Origin: Desulfovibrio legallii
GTDB lineage: Bacteria > Desulfobacterota > Desulfovibrionia > Desulfovibrionales > Desulfovibrionaceae
Reading direction: 5' to 3'
Assembly (NCBI RefSeq): GCF_004309735.1
Contig: NZ_SIXC01000004.1
Location: forward strand, 63,796 to 127,795
Length of the DNA stretch: 64,000 bases
The position numbers and the translations under genes were made by a program. This document shows, piece after piece, positions 56,748-64,000 of this stretch; position 1 is the first letter of the stretch; each line of letters starts with the position of its first letter. The notes under the pieces are model-generated. The model saw only the letters and a program-made list of their open reading frames with translations, made no database searches and was not told where the DNA came from.

Positions 56748-56774
56748 GTCGGGAAGGCCCGCGGCCTTCCCGAC
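56748..56774 (-). terminator. Perfect 12-bp hairpin after asd
   Basis: GTCGGGAAGGCC at 56748-56759 and GGCCTTCCCGAC at 56763-56774 are exact complements with a CGC loop, 34 nt after the asd stop on the - strand. No T-run, so a terminator role is likely but not certain. Confidence 0.45.
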
Positions 56775-56808
56775 ATCCCTGTGGATACGCTGGCGGAGTG
56801 GATCTCCG

Positions 56809-57855
56809 TCAGCGCAGAAACACGTTTTTATCTCGCACGCGCACCAGGTCGCGGCGGAGCAGCTCTTCGCCAATCTGCACGGCGTTGAGGGCCGCGCCTT
56901 TGCGCACGTTGTCGGCCACAATCCACAGGTTCAGCCCGTTGGCGATGCTTTCGTCCTCGCGGATGCGGCCCACATAGGTGGCGTCTTCGCCCACGCAATA
57001 GGCGGGCATGGGGTACATGAGTTCGCGCGGGTTGTCGAAGACGCGCACGCCCGGAGCCTGCGAGAGCATGACGCGGGCCTCTTTGGGGGTGATTTTCTTT
57101 TCCGTTTCAATGTTCACCGATTCGGCGTGGCAGTAGAACACGGGCACCCGCGCGCAGGTGGCCGTGACCTTGATGGTGGGGTCGTCAAAGATCTTCACGG
57201 TCTCGTTGACCATCTTCATTTCTTCCTTGGTATAGTCGTTGTCCAGGAAGACGTCGATATGCGGCAGCACGTTGAAGGCAATGCGATAGGGATAGACTTT
57301 GTTTTCCGGGTCGCGGGAATTGAAGAGATCGCGCACCTGGCGCTCCAGCTCTTCCATGCCCTTCTGCCCGGTGCCGGACACGGCCTGATAGGTAGAAACC
57401 ACCACCCGCCGGATTTTTCCGGCGTCGTGCAGCGGCTTGAGCACCACCAGCATCTGGATGGTGGAACAGTTGGGGTTGGCAATGATGCCCTGGTGCGCGT
57501 CCAGGGCCTGGGGGTTCACTTCCGGCACCACCAGGGGACAGCGCTCGTCCATGCGCCAGGCGGCGGAATTGTCCACCACCACACAGCCCGCGTGGGCCGC
57601 GTGGGGCGCAAATTTCTGCGAGGTGGCCCCGCCGGCGGAAAAAATGGCCATGTCCACGCCGTCAAAGACGTCTTCTTTCAGTTCGTGCACGGTGAGTTCA
57701 CGCTCGCCGTAGGGCACTTTGACGCCCTCGGAACGGGCGGAAGCGAAGGCCCGCACTTCCGTGGCGGGAAAGTCCCGGTCGTGCAGGGTCTTGAGCATTT
57801 CTCGGCCCACGGCGCCCGTGGCGCCCACAACGGCAACGGTCAGCTTTTTGCTCAT
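56809..57855 (-). CDS. asd: aspartate-semialdehyde dehydrogenase
   Basis: A 348-residue NADP-dependent enzyme reducing aspartyl phosphate to the semialdehyde, for lysine, threonine, methionine and diaminopimelate. Seen: VAVVGATGAVGREMLKTL at the N-terminus, FSAGGATSQKFAPHAA, VVDNSAAWRMDERCPLVVPEVN, the active-site Cys130 in NPNCSTIQML and the base His in ARVPVFYCHAESVNIE. ATG 57855 has AAGGAGAG upstream; the longer frame is not supported. Divergent from the SQR-like gene across a 300-bp AT-rich region. Confidence 0.95.
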   Translation of the reverse strand: MSKKLTVAVVGATGAVGREMLKTLHDRDFPATEVRAFASARSEGVKVPYGERELTVHELKEDVFDGVDMAIFSAGGATSQKFAPHAAHAGCVVVDNSAAWRMDERCPLVVPEVNPQALDAHQGIIANPNCSTIQMLVVLKPLHDAGKIRRVVVSTYQAVSGTGQKGMEELERQVRDLFNSRDPENKVYPYRIAFNVLPHIDVFLDNDYTKEEMKMVNETVKIFDDPTIKVTATCARVPVFYCHAESVNIETEKKITPKEARVMLSQAPGVRVFDNPRELMYPMPAYCVGEDATYVGRIREDESIANGLNLWIVADNVRKGAALNAVQIGEELLRRDLVRVRDKNVFLR

Positions 57856-58155
57856 CTGGTCGGCTCTCCTTGGGTAGTCGCTTCCGCTCCAGGCGGAGGG
57901 ACAGCCAGTATAGACGTCTCCGACGCAAAAGGGAAGGCACTTCGGCAAGGGGTTGCTGCCGCATAATCATACTATTATAGTATTATTAAAATCATACTTA
58001 TCAAATTTTATTGGATTAAATGGTGCAATCAGGAATTTTTTGTGCTAGGCATAAAACATACCTGCTTGCTAAGATATGGCCGACAAAAAGATTGCGGCGC
58101 GTGTCGGGCAAGCCCTTCACGGCAGATTGCCTATTTGCAACCTTGGGTGAGGTTT
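57856..58155. promoter_or_regulatory. AT-rich divergent promoter region with a 7-1-7 palindrome
   Basis: The stretch 57960-58080 is sharply more AT-rich than its surroundings. ATACTATTATAGTAT at 57969-57983 is a perfect 7-1-7 inverted repeat. ATCATACT occurs twice, at 57966 and 57991, exactly 25 bp apart, so two regulator dimers could bind on similar helix faces. This is a good operator candidate for the SQR-like operon or asd. The regulator is not in the window. Confidence 0.55.
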
Positions 58156-59397
58156 ATGAAAAAACTGCTTATTCTTGGCGCCGGCGCCGGCGGGACCATG
58201 ATGGCCACGAAGGTGAGAAAGCTCCTGAGCCCACGGGAGTGGGAGATAACTCTCATTGACCGCGACCCCGTCCACCACTATCAGCCTGGCTGGCTGCTGG
58301 TGCCTTTTGGCGTGGATACGCCGCAGGGCTGCGTTCGCCCCAAAAAAGATTTTATGGTGCACGGCGTCAATTTTGTGCTGGACGCCATCAAGGCCGTGGA
58401 TGCGGAACACCGTAAGGTAGTCTGCCAGGAAGGCACTTATGACTATGACTGGATCATCGTGGCCACCGGGGCCAGAATCGCCCCTGAGGAGGTTCCCGGC
58501 CTCACGGACGACTGGGGCGGCAAGATCCATAATTTCTACACCCCCGACGGCGCGGCCGCCCTGTACGACAAGCTGAAGCATTTCAGGAAAGGGCGGCTGG
58601 TGCTGCACATCTGCGAAACGCCCATCAAGTGCCCGGTGGCGCCTCTGGAATTTGTGTACATGGCGGACTGGTATCTGCAGAAGCTGGGCGTGCGGCAGGA
58701 TGTGGAAATAGAACTGGTCACGCCCCTTACCGGCGCGTTCACCAAGCCGGTGGCCAACAACATCCTGGGGGCGCTCTGCGCCAAAAAGGGCATCAAGGTC
58801 ACCACCAACTGGAGCGTGGACAGCGTGGACGCGGGCCGCGCCGTGATCACGTCGGTGACGGGCGATGAAATTCCTTACGACCTGCTGGTGTCCATTCCGC
58901 CCAACCTGGGGCAGCCTTTCCTGGTCGAATCCGGCCTTGCCGACGTCACCGGCTATATTGATACGGACAAGGAGCTGCTCAAAGCGAAAAAGTTTGAAAA
59001 CATGTACGTCATCGGCGACGCCACCAATGTTCCGGCCTCCAAGGCCGGTTCCGTCGCCCACTTTGAGGCCGACGTCATTGCTCAGAACCTGATGGCGGAT
59101 ATCGAAGGCACGGACAACTACTACCGCTTTGACGGGCACACCAACTGTTTTATCGTTACGGGCTTTGAAAAAGCCTCGCTCATAGACTTCAGCTATGCCG
59201 TGGAGCCCTTGCCGGGCATGTTCCCCCTGCCGGGGGTGGGTCCCTTTGAGCTCTTGGGCGAAAGCCACATCAATTACTGGGGCAAGCTCATGTTCAAATG
59301 GGTGTACTACAACCTCATGATGAAGGGGCACGAACTGCCGTTTGAACCCAACATGTATCTTGCAGGGAAAGACACCTCCTTGCTGCGCAGCAAGTAG
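58156..59397 (+). CDS. sulfide:quinone oxidoreductase-like flavoprotein
   Basis: A 413-residue FAD-dependent protein of the SQR/flavocytochrome c family. Seen: GAGAGGTMMATKVRKLL (FAD loop, residues 8-24), YQPGWLLVPFGV, ATGARIAPEEVPGLTDDWGG, YVIGDATNVPASKAGSVAHF (second FAD motif) and a C-terminal membrane-contact part. Cys159 in ETPIKCPVAPLEF and Cys331 in TNCFIVTGF occupy the positions of the two redox-active cysteines that hold the sulfur bridge in SQR; the third cysteine of type I SQR has no evident counterpart (HNFYTPDGA at that place). A sulfide-, polysulfide- or thiol-linked reaction is therefore plausible but not proved. ATG 58156 follows GAGG. The DUF1641 gene starts 14 bp on. Confidence 0.85.
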   Translation: MKKLLILGAGAGGTMMATKVRKLLSPREWEITLIDRDPVHHYQPGWLLVPFGVDTPQGCVRPKKDFMVHGVNFVLDAIKAVDAEHRKVVCQEGTYDYDWIIVATGARIAPEEVPGLTDDWGGKIHNFYTPDGAAALYDKLKHFRKGRLVLHICETPIKCPVAPLEFVYMADWYLQKLGVRQDVEIELVTPLTGAFTKPVANNILGALCAKKGIKVTTNWSVDSVDAGRAVITSVTGDEIPYDLLVSIPPNLGQPFLVESGLADVTGYIDTDKELLKAKKFENMYVIGDATNVPASKAGSVAHFEADVIAQNLMADIEGTDNYYRFDGHTNCFIVTGFEKASLIDFSYAVEPLPGMFPLPGVGPFELLGESHINYWGKLMFKWVYYNLMMKGHELPFEPNMYLAGKDTSLLRSK

Positions 59398-59411
59398 CCC
59401 GGAGGCGTCGT

Positions 59412-60080
59412 ATGGCATCTGAAGACAAAATTCTGGAGCGTCTTGACGCTATTGAAAACAGGCTGGCGGCCCTGCAGGAACGCGGCGAAAACAGCCGCGC
59501 CCTTCTGGAACAGGCCGCGCCCATAGGCAACCACGCCTTCCGCCTGCTGGTTACGGAGCTGGAGTGTCTTAACGGCCGGGTTTCGCTGGACGACATCCTG
59601 GATCTGTGCCGCAAGGGGCTGCTCACCGTGCCCCGGCTCATCTGGCTGCTGGACCAGCTGGAGAACCTCACCGACCTCTGGCGCATTCTGCATCCTGCCA
59701 TGGGGCCGACCTTTCCGCATCTTATTGAAAAAATGGATGCATGGGACAAGAGCGGCCTGTTCGCCAACCTCGCCGCCTTCAAAACTGCGGGGGGGAACTG
59801 GCTGGCGGCCCAGAGCCCTGAAGATATTGCCAGGCTGGGAGAAAGCCTTGTCTTTCTGACCAGTCAGCTGCAAAAACTGGCCGAACCCGCCCTGCAGGCC
59901 CGCATCACGGCCTTGCTGGAGGCGGTGGCGTCTTATGATCCCGCCCAGGCCCGACCCACGGGCTTGCTGGGACTTCTGGCGGTTCTGCGCAGCGCCGAAG
60001 GCCGACAGTCTTTGGGATTTTTGGCAGAACTGCTGAAAACGCTGGGCAAAACCGCACCGCCGCAGGGAGCAGCCTCTTAG
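59412..60080 (+). CDS. DUF1641-like protein paired with the SQR-like gene
   Basis: A 222-residue helical protein with an N-terminal coiled-coil (DKILERLDAIENRLAALQER), then hydrophobic, Leu-rich helices (LDDILDLCRKGLLTVPRLIW; SLVFLTSQLQKLAEPALQAR; TGLLGLLAVLRSA). This matches the DUF1641 type found next to FAD-dependent SQR-like or formate-dehydrogenase genes in other prokaryotes. It may help the flavoprotein attach to the membrane or to a partner; function is unknown. ATG 59412 follows GGAGG. A family C palindrome starts directly after the stop codon. Confidence 0.8.
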   Translation: MASEDKILERLDAIENRLAALQERGENSRALLEQAAPIGNHAFRLLVTELECLNGRVSLDDILDLCRKGLLTVPRLIWLLDQLENLTDLWRILHPAMGPTFPHLIEKMDAWDKSGLFANLAAFKTAGGNWLAAQSPEDIARLGESLVFLTSQLQKLAEPALQARITALLEAVASYDPAQARPTGLLGLLAVLRSAEGRQSLGFLAELLKTLGKTAPPQGAAS

Positions 60081-60101
60081 GGCCTTGCAACTTTGCAATG
60101 G
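60081..60101 (+). repeat. Family C palindrome, copy C7 (minimal)
   Basis: GGCCTTGCAACTTTGCAATG follows the DUF1641 stop (60078-60080) with no gap. It is a diverged version of the TTGCAAC palindrome only. Confidence 0.6.
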
Positions 60102-60195
60102 CTCTGAAATCGGGACGGGCCGCGCCTGCGGCCGTGGTCGTGATGCCAAGGGCGCGGGTCCGTCCCTTTTTCCCTGTCGCACAAAGTCATCTGCC

Positions 60196-60224
60196 TTGCC
60201 AGGTTCGGGCCTTGCTGGCATACT
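60196..60224 (+). promoter_or_regulatory. Promoter placed for a leaderless HD-domain mRNA
   Basis: TTGCCA at 60196-60201, 17-bp spacer, CATACT at 60219-60224. The ATG at 60231 lies 6 bases after the -10, where transcription should start. No ribosome-binding site precedes that ATG. Confidence 0.45.
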
Positions 60225-60230
60225 CCGGTC

Positions 60231-60875
60231 ATGAACGCCGTCGGTTCCGCCACGCCTCCGGTCAGCCCGCTGTCCGCCCTGCCCTTTCTGCCGCAGCTCT
60301 GCGGCAAAAGCGGGGCCGCGCCCGGCGACGCGGCCTGTTTTGCCCTTTGGGACAAATACGCTATGTTGCCCAACATCCGGCGGCATTCCTTGCTGGTGGC
60401 CCACATCGCCACTACTCTGGCCCGCAAGGCCGAGGCTCTGGGCCTGCCCGTGCGGGCGGCGCAGGTGCGCGCCAGCGCTTTGCTGCACGATATCGCCAAA
60501 ACCTACTGCGTCCGTTACGGCGGCAGCCATGCCCAGGTGGGCGCTGCCTGGACCGTGGCCGAAACCGGCAATTACGCCGTGGCCCAGGGTGTAATGCTGC
60601 ACGTCTGGTGGCCTTGGTCCCTGCCGCAGGGAACGGACATCTGCGCTCTGCCCTTTTTTGTCATGTATGCCGACAAGCGCGTGCGTCACGACGCCTGCGT
60701 CACCCTGGAAGAGCGCTATGACGACCTCCTCCAGCGCTACGGCCGCACCGAGGAAGCCCGCGAAGGCATCCGCGCCGCCTACAGGCAGGGCAAAACCATT
60801 GAAGACGCCCTTGCGGTGTTGCTGGGATGGTCCTTGCATGAAGATTCTTTTGATAGCGGGCGGCTGGTCCACTGA
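60231..60875 (+). CDS. HD-domain phosphohydrolase
   Basis: A 214-residue HD-superfamily protein. Seen: a first metal histidine in NIRRHSLLVAHIATTLARK (about 50-65), the HD pair in ASALLHDIAKTYC (about 86-87) and a final aspartate in VMYADKRVRHD. The size and HD signature fit small metal-dependent phosphohydrolases of the YqeK-like or tRNA-related type, but no substrate can be named. It overlaps ddl by 38 bp, so the two are translationally coupled. The start choice rests on the promoter position. Confidence 0.82.
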   Translation: MNAVGSATPPVSPLSALPFLPQLCGKSGAAPGDAACFALWDKYAMLPNIRRHSLLVAHIATTLARKAEALGLPVRAAQVRASALLHDIAKTYCVRYGGSHAQVGAAWTVAETGNYAVAQGVMLHVWWPWSLPQGTDICALPFFVMYADKRVRHDACVTLEERYDDLLQRYGRTEEAREGIRAAYRQGKTIEDALAVLLGWSLHEDSFDSGRLVH

Positions 60876-61752
60876 GCGCGAAGTTTCGCTCAGCGGCGCG
60901 CAGGCCATGCGCCAGGCGCTCACAGCGCGCGGCCACAACGTCACCCTGTTTGATTTGCTGGAATCCTTCGACGAACTGCTCGCTACAGCCCGCGTTCACG
61001 ACTTTGCCCTTATTAACCTGCACGGCGCGCCCGGCGAGGACGGCCTGGTGCAGGCCATGCTGGAGCGGGTGGGCTGCCCCTACCAGGGGGCAGGCCCGGC
61101 GGGCTCCTTTCTGGCCCTGAACAAGGCCGCGGCCAAGCAGATTTTTCGTCAGGCGGGCCTGCCCACGGCGGATTGGGAGTTTCTGCCCCTGCCCCCGCCG
61201 CTGGGCTGGCAACCCCGGCTGCCCTACCCCCTGTTTGCCAAGAGCAACACCGGCGGCTCTTCTCTGCGGCTGGGCCGCGCCCGAAATCGGCAGGAGCTGG
61301 ACGCGGTGCTGGCGTCCGTTTTTGCCGCCGGGGATGAAGTTTTGCTGGAACCCGTGCTGCCGGGGCGGGAAGTGACCTGCGGCATCCTTGGCGAAGAAGC
61401 CCTGCCGCCCATTCTCATAGAACCCCTGGCCGGAGATTTTTTTGACTATAAAAGCAAGTACGCCAGCGACGGCGCGCGCGAGCTCTGCCCGGCCCCCATC
61501 GGGCCGGAGCTCACAGCCCTGGCGCAGCAGTTCGCCCTGGCCGCTCACCGGGCCCTGGGGCTTACGGGGTACAGCCGGGCCGACTTCATCCTGGGGCCGG
61601 ACAACAGCCTGAACCTGCTGGAGGTCAATACCTTGCCCGGCATGACCGCCACCAGCCTGGTGCCGCGTGAAGCCCGCGCCCTGGGGCTGGACTTTGGTCG
61701 GCTTCTGGAGCGGCTTATAGAACTGGGCATGCAAAAACATCAAAAAAGCTGA
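60838..61752 (+). CDS. ddl: D-alanine-D-alanine ligase
   Basis: A 304-residue ATP-grasp ligase making D-Ala-D-Ala for peptidoglycan. Seen: MKILLIAGGWSTEREVSLSG, LHGAPGEDGLVQAMLERVG, ALNKAAAKQIFRQAGLPTA, the ATP region KSNTGGSSLRLGRA, and EVNTLPGMTATSLVPREA near the C-terminus. The EREVSL substrate loop and length fit the DdlB type. ATG 60838 lies inside the HD-domain gene. A good terminator follows. Confidence 0.95.
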   Translation: MKILLIAGGWSTEREVSLSGAQAMRQALTARGHNVTLFDLLESFDELLATARVHDFALINLHGAPGEDGLVQAMLERVGCPYQGAGPAGSFLALNKAAAKQIFRQAGLPTADWEFLPLPPPLGWQPRLPYPLFAKSNTGGSSLRLGRARNRQELDAVLASVFAAGDEVLLEPVLPGREVTCGILGEEALPPILIEPLAGDFFDYKSKYASDGARELCPAPIGPELTALAQQFALAAHRALGLTGYSRADFILGPDNSLNLLEVNTLPGMTATSLVPREARALGLDFGRLLERLIELGMQKHQKS

Positions 61753-61781
61753 TTGTGCCACATGGGTTTTTGTGTTTTATA

Positions 61782-61815
61782 ACCGCCGCCGGGGCAAGCC
61801 TGGCGGCGGTTTTCT
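61782..61815 (+). terminator. Intrinsic terminator after ddl
   Basis: ACCGCCGCC at 61782-61790 and GGCGGCGGT at 61802-61810 form a 9-bp stem with an 11-base loop, followed by TTTCT. Confidence 0.85.
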
Positions 61816-61943
61816 GCGTCAGGCCGCGCTCTTGACCGGTGGAGGGCATTGGCATAGGTTGAACAAGTTTTCCCCTGACCACAATTAAAAAGGCTCTGGC
61901 TGTAGTCGATGTTGCGACATCCCTGAACGGTATATGGAAGCCT

Positions 61944-63182
61944 ATGAATATTCTTTTGGCCCACAACAATTTTCCCGGCCAGTTTCACCGCCTGGCCGTG
62001 GAACTGGCGGCGGATCCGGCCAACAAGGTTCTGTTTCTTTCCCACTACCGGCGCAAGGATCTGAACGTGCCCAAGGTGGAGTGGCGGCAGGTGCCTCTCC
62101 CCGCTGAAGAAAACACCCCCAGTTCGCCGCGCAAAAAATATCTTACCCTGCTGGCGCAGGGCGAGCGTTTTGCCGACGCCATGGTGGCCCTGCGCAAGGA
62201 GGGCTACAGGCCGGACCTTATCTACGGCCATGTGGGCTTCGGCTGCTGCATCTACGCACCGGACATCTTTCCCGACGCGGCCCACGCCGGCTTTTTTGAA
62301 TGGTACTATTCCGCCGACGCGGACACACGTTTTTTTGCCGGCAACAAGCCCGTGGCGCTGAATACCCGGGCCGAAAACCGCCAGAGCAACATGTGCACCC
62401 TTTCGGCCCTCAAGGAATGCGTGCTGGGCATTGCCCCCACCGAATGGCAGCGCATACAGCATCCGCCGGAATTTCTGCACAAAATCCATACCCTGCACGA
62501 CGGCATAGACACGCAGTTTTTTTCGCCCCAGGCGAATAAAACACCCCTCAAGCTCAAGAGCCTGGATCTCTCCCAGGCCGAGGAAATCGTCACCTACGCC
62601 ACGCGCGGGCTGGAGCCCTACCGCGGCTTTCCCACCTTCTACCGCAGCCTGCCCGCGCTGCTGGCGGCCCGGCCCAAGGCCCATGTGGTCATTATGGCCG
62701 ACGACCGCGCGGCCTACAGCGGCAAGCGTAAGGACGGCAAAACCTGGAAGGACGTGCTGCGCGAGGAAGTGCACGTAGACGAAAGCCGCGTGCACTTTAT
62801 CCCCTTTCAGCCGTATGATCAGTACCGCGCGCTCTTGCGCGCCTCGGACGTGCACGTCTACCTCACCGCGCCCTTTGTGCTTTCCTGGTCCATGCTGGAG
62901 GCCATGAGCTGCGGGTGCCTGCTGGTGGCCTCCAATACCGAGCCCGTGCGTGAAGTGGTGCAGGACGGCGTTAACGGCTTTCTGGCGGATTTCTGGGACC
63001 ACGAGGCCTTGGCCCGGCGCGTGGTTGCCTGTCTGGCCAACCGCGCCAAACTGGACCAGGTGCGGGCCAATGCCCGCAAAACTATCCTGGCGCGCTACGC
63101 CCTGCACAAGCTGTTGCCCAGGCACGTGGCCCTGCTCAAGGCCGCCTGCTACCTGAATCAGGCGCAATTTCCCAAAAGGTAA
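61944..63182 (+). CDS. GT4-family glycosyltransferase
   Basis: A 412-residue GT-B glycosyltransferase. Seen: NILLAHNNFPGQFHRLAVEL at the N-terminus with the acceptor-side glycosyltransferase-4 fold, ADAMVALRKEGYRPDLIYGH, IHTLHDGIDTQFFSP, YATRGLEPYRGFPTFYRSLP, and the catalytic-site FVLSWSMLEAMSCGCLLVAS carrying the E-x7-type pair, then EPVREVVQDGVNGFLADFWD. The start matches the usual GT4 N-terminus. It is 3 bp before the type I secretion gene, so it may glycosylate a secreted adhesin or a surface polymer (inference). Confidence 0.92.
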   Translation: MNILLAHNNFPGQFHRLAVELAADPANKVLFLSHYRRKDLNVPKVEWRQVPLPAEENTPSSPRKKYLTLLAQGERFADAMVALRKEGYRPDLIYGHVGFGCCIYAPDIFPDAAHAGFFEWYYSADADTRFFAGNKPVALNTRAENRQSNMCTLSALKECVLGIAPTEWQRIQHPPEFLHKIHTLHDGIDTQFFSPQANKTPLKLKSLDLSQAEEIVTYATRGLEPYRGFPTFYRSLPALLAARPKAHVVIMADDRAAYSGKRKDGKTWKDVLREEVHVDESRVHFIPFQPYDQYRALLRASDVHVYLTAPFVLSWSMLEAMSCGCLLVASNTEPVREVVQDGVNGFLADFWDHEALARRVVACLANRAKLDQVRANARKTILARYALHKLLPRHVALLKAACYLNQAQFPKR

Positions 63183-63184
63183 GC

Positions 63185-64000
63185 ATGCAATTTCCTACTT
63201 CTATTGTTCCTTGTCTGGCTCTGGCCGCGCATTTGTGCAAGCTGCCCGCCCCTGCCTCCATCAGCGTGCCGCAGAAAGGCACTGTGCCCGAAGCCGACCT
63301 TGAGGCTCTGGCCCAGCGCCTGGGGATCGGCATCAATGTGGTGCACGGGGAACCCTTGGCGGACATAGCCGCCAGGCCCCTGGCCGGCCCCGTGGCCCTG
63401 CCGCTTAAAAACGGCGCTTCCGTGTTGTTTGTGGGCAAGGTGCGGGGCAAGCCCCTGGCCAGTGTCATTGATCCGGCCCAGAAGCCCCTCAAGCAGGTCA
63501 ATATCCCCTTTGCCGATCTGGAGCCCCAATGGACGGGCGTGGCCCTGCTGCTCACCCCCCAGCGCCAGCCCCACCGGCACGTCCAGGCCCTGGTGAGCAT
63601 CGCCCGCCATTACAACAAAGACCTGGCCGCCGACGACCTTATCCATTCCTACCTGCTTCAGAACGGCGAGCCGGACCCCAAACTTTTTCTGCGCATGCTG
63701 GGCGACAACGGCTTTCAGGGCCACACCGCCGCCCTGGGCCTGGATGGCCTTGTGCAGATGCAATCCGCCCTGCCGGCCGTTCTGCACTGCCAAGGCGGCG
63801 GCCTGCTCATCCTCTGGCAGATCAACGAGGACGGCAGCCTGGAAATAGAGAACCCAGATCGCCCCTTTGCCGGGCACGTTTCTTTGCCCAGGGCCGAGGT
63901 GGAGCCCCTGCTTACTGGGCAGGTGACCTTTGTCAAATCCCTGCATGTGGAAAGCGCTATTCCGCCGCCGCCAAAGAAGTTCGGATTTTCATTTTTTCTT
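63185..64000 (+). CDS. type I secretion ABC transporter, N-terminal part (two C39-like domains)
   Basis: The frame from ATG 63185 stays open to the window edge (272 codons seen). Two successive domains resemble the C39-peptidase-like domain of HlyB-type exporters. The first (residues 1-125) has PGPVALPLKNGASVLFVGKV-like wording and ends WTGVALLLTP. The second (about 130-255) has VQALVSIARHYNKDLAADDL, SALPAVLHCQGGGLLILWQI and a terminal TGQVTFVKSL. Neither has the catalytic cysteine of true C39 peptidases, so they should bind rather than cut substrate. The membrane and nucleotide-binding domains would lie beyond the edge. The preceding glycosyltransferase gene ends 2 bases earlier. Confidence 0.75.
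   Translation, partial: MQFPTSIVPCLALAAHLCKLPAPASISVPQKGTVPEADLEALAQRLGIGINVVHGEPLADIAARPLAGPVALPLKNGASVLFVGKVRGKPLASVIDPAQKPLKQVNIPFADLEPQWTGVALLLTPQRQPHRHVQALVSIARHYNKDLAADDLIHSYLLQNGEPDPKLFLRMLGDNGFQGHTAALGLDGLVQMQSALPAVLHCQGGGLLILWQINEDGSLEIENPDRPFAGHVSLPRAEVEPLLTGQVTFVKSLHVESAIPPPPKKFGFSFFL

Overview
The window looks like a chromosomal replication-origin neighbourhood from a GC-rich sulfate-reducing deltaproteobacterium, most likely Desulfovibrio or a close relative in the Desulfovibrionaceae. The pointers are: a dnaA-dnaN-gyrB-gyrA block, a divergent DnaA, an exported CbiK-type cobaltochelatase behind a cobalamin riboswitch, split cobalamin genes (cbiA, cbiC), an Fe-S-type PurF, a DUF116 protein next to rsmB, and a sulfide:quinone-reductase-like flavoprotein paired with a DUF1641 protein. 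The genus is inferred from gene content only. There is no rRNA, tRNA, CRISPR array, transposase or prophage in view.

Layout. 0-9.3 kb: gamma-glutamyltransferase, a CNNM/CBS membrane protein, sfsA, an aspartate-type aminotransferase, a secreted NTF2-like protein, cysteine synthase, a 74-residue unknown and an M23 peptidase, on mixed strands. 9.5-19.4 kb: dnaA, dnaN, gyrB, gyrA, a TPR lipoprotein and purF, all on +. 19.6-26.9 kb: hisS-aspS, def-fmt and DUF116-rsmB, three overlapping pairs. 27-28.2 kb: cbiK on - with its riboswitch. 28.4-37.5 kb: rpsA, an XRE-cupin regulator, an acyl-CoA synthetase, a MarC protein, a purine permease, lepB and comM on +. 38.1-57.9 kb: mostly -, with aroL/aroK, pepP, a chemoreceptor, purE, purD, an FG-GAP secreted protein, DUF2333, cbiC, cbiA, cheV, a TtuA-like tRNA thiolase, a glycosyltransferase and asd; pirin and an RsmF-like methyltransferase are on +. 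58.1-64 kb: SQR-like plus DUF1641, HD-domain plus ddl, a glycosyltransferase and the start of a type I secretion ABC transporter, on +.

The + strand changes from C-rich or balanced before dnaA to G-rich after it, even across genes on the - strand, so an origin near 7-10 kb is likely although no canonical DnaA boxes were found.

The least-explained content is intergenic. Four families of short structured repeats recur: (A) a G/C-rich hairpin with a conserved one-sided tail, placed exactly 12 nt after the stop codon of three genes; (B) a 129-bp four-hairpin element flanked by CTAG; (C) a variable-length element bounded by two different palindromes, one of which sits against stop codons at four loci; (D) a 120-bp direct repeat bracketing a large hairpin. 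Families B and C share an AGAGCA-type end and lie side by side at 42.5 kb. They resemble non-autonomous mobile or REP-like elements that prefer gene 3-prime ends and may have been adopted as RNA 3-prime structures. Two genes (RsmF-like and HD-domain) have promoters placed so that transcription would begin on their ATG, suggesting leaderless mRNAs.
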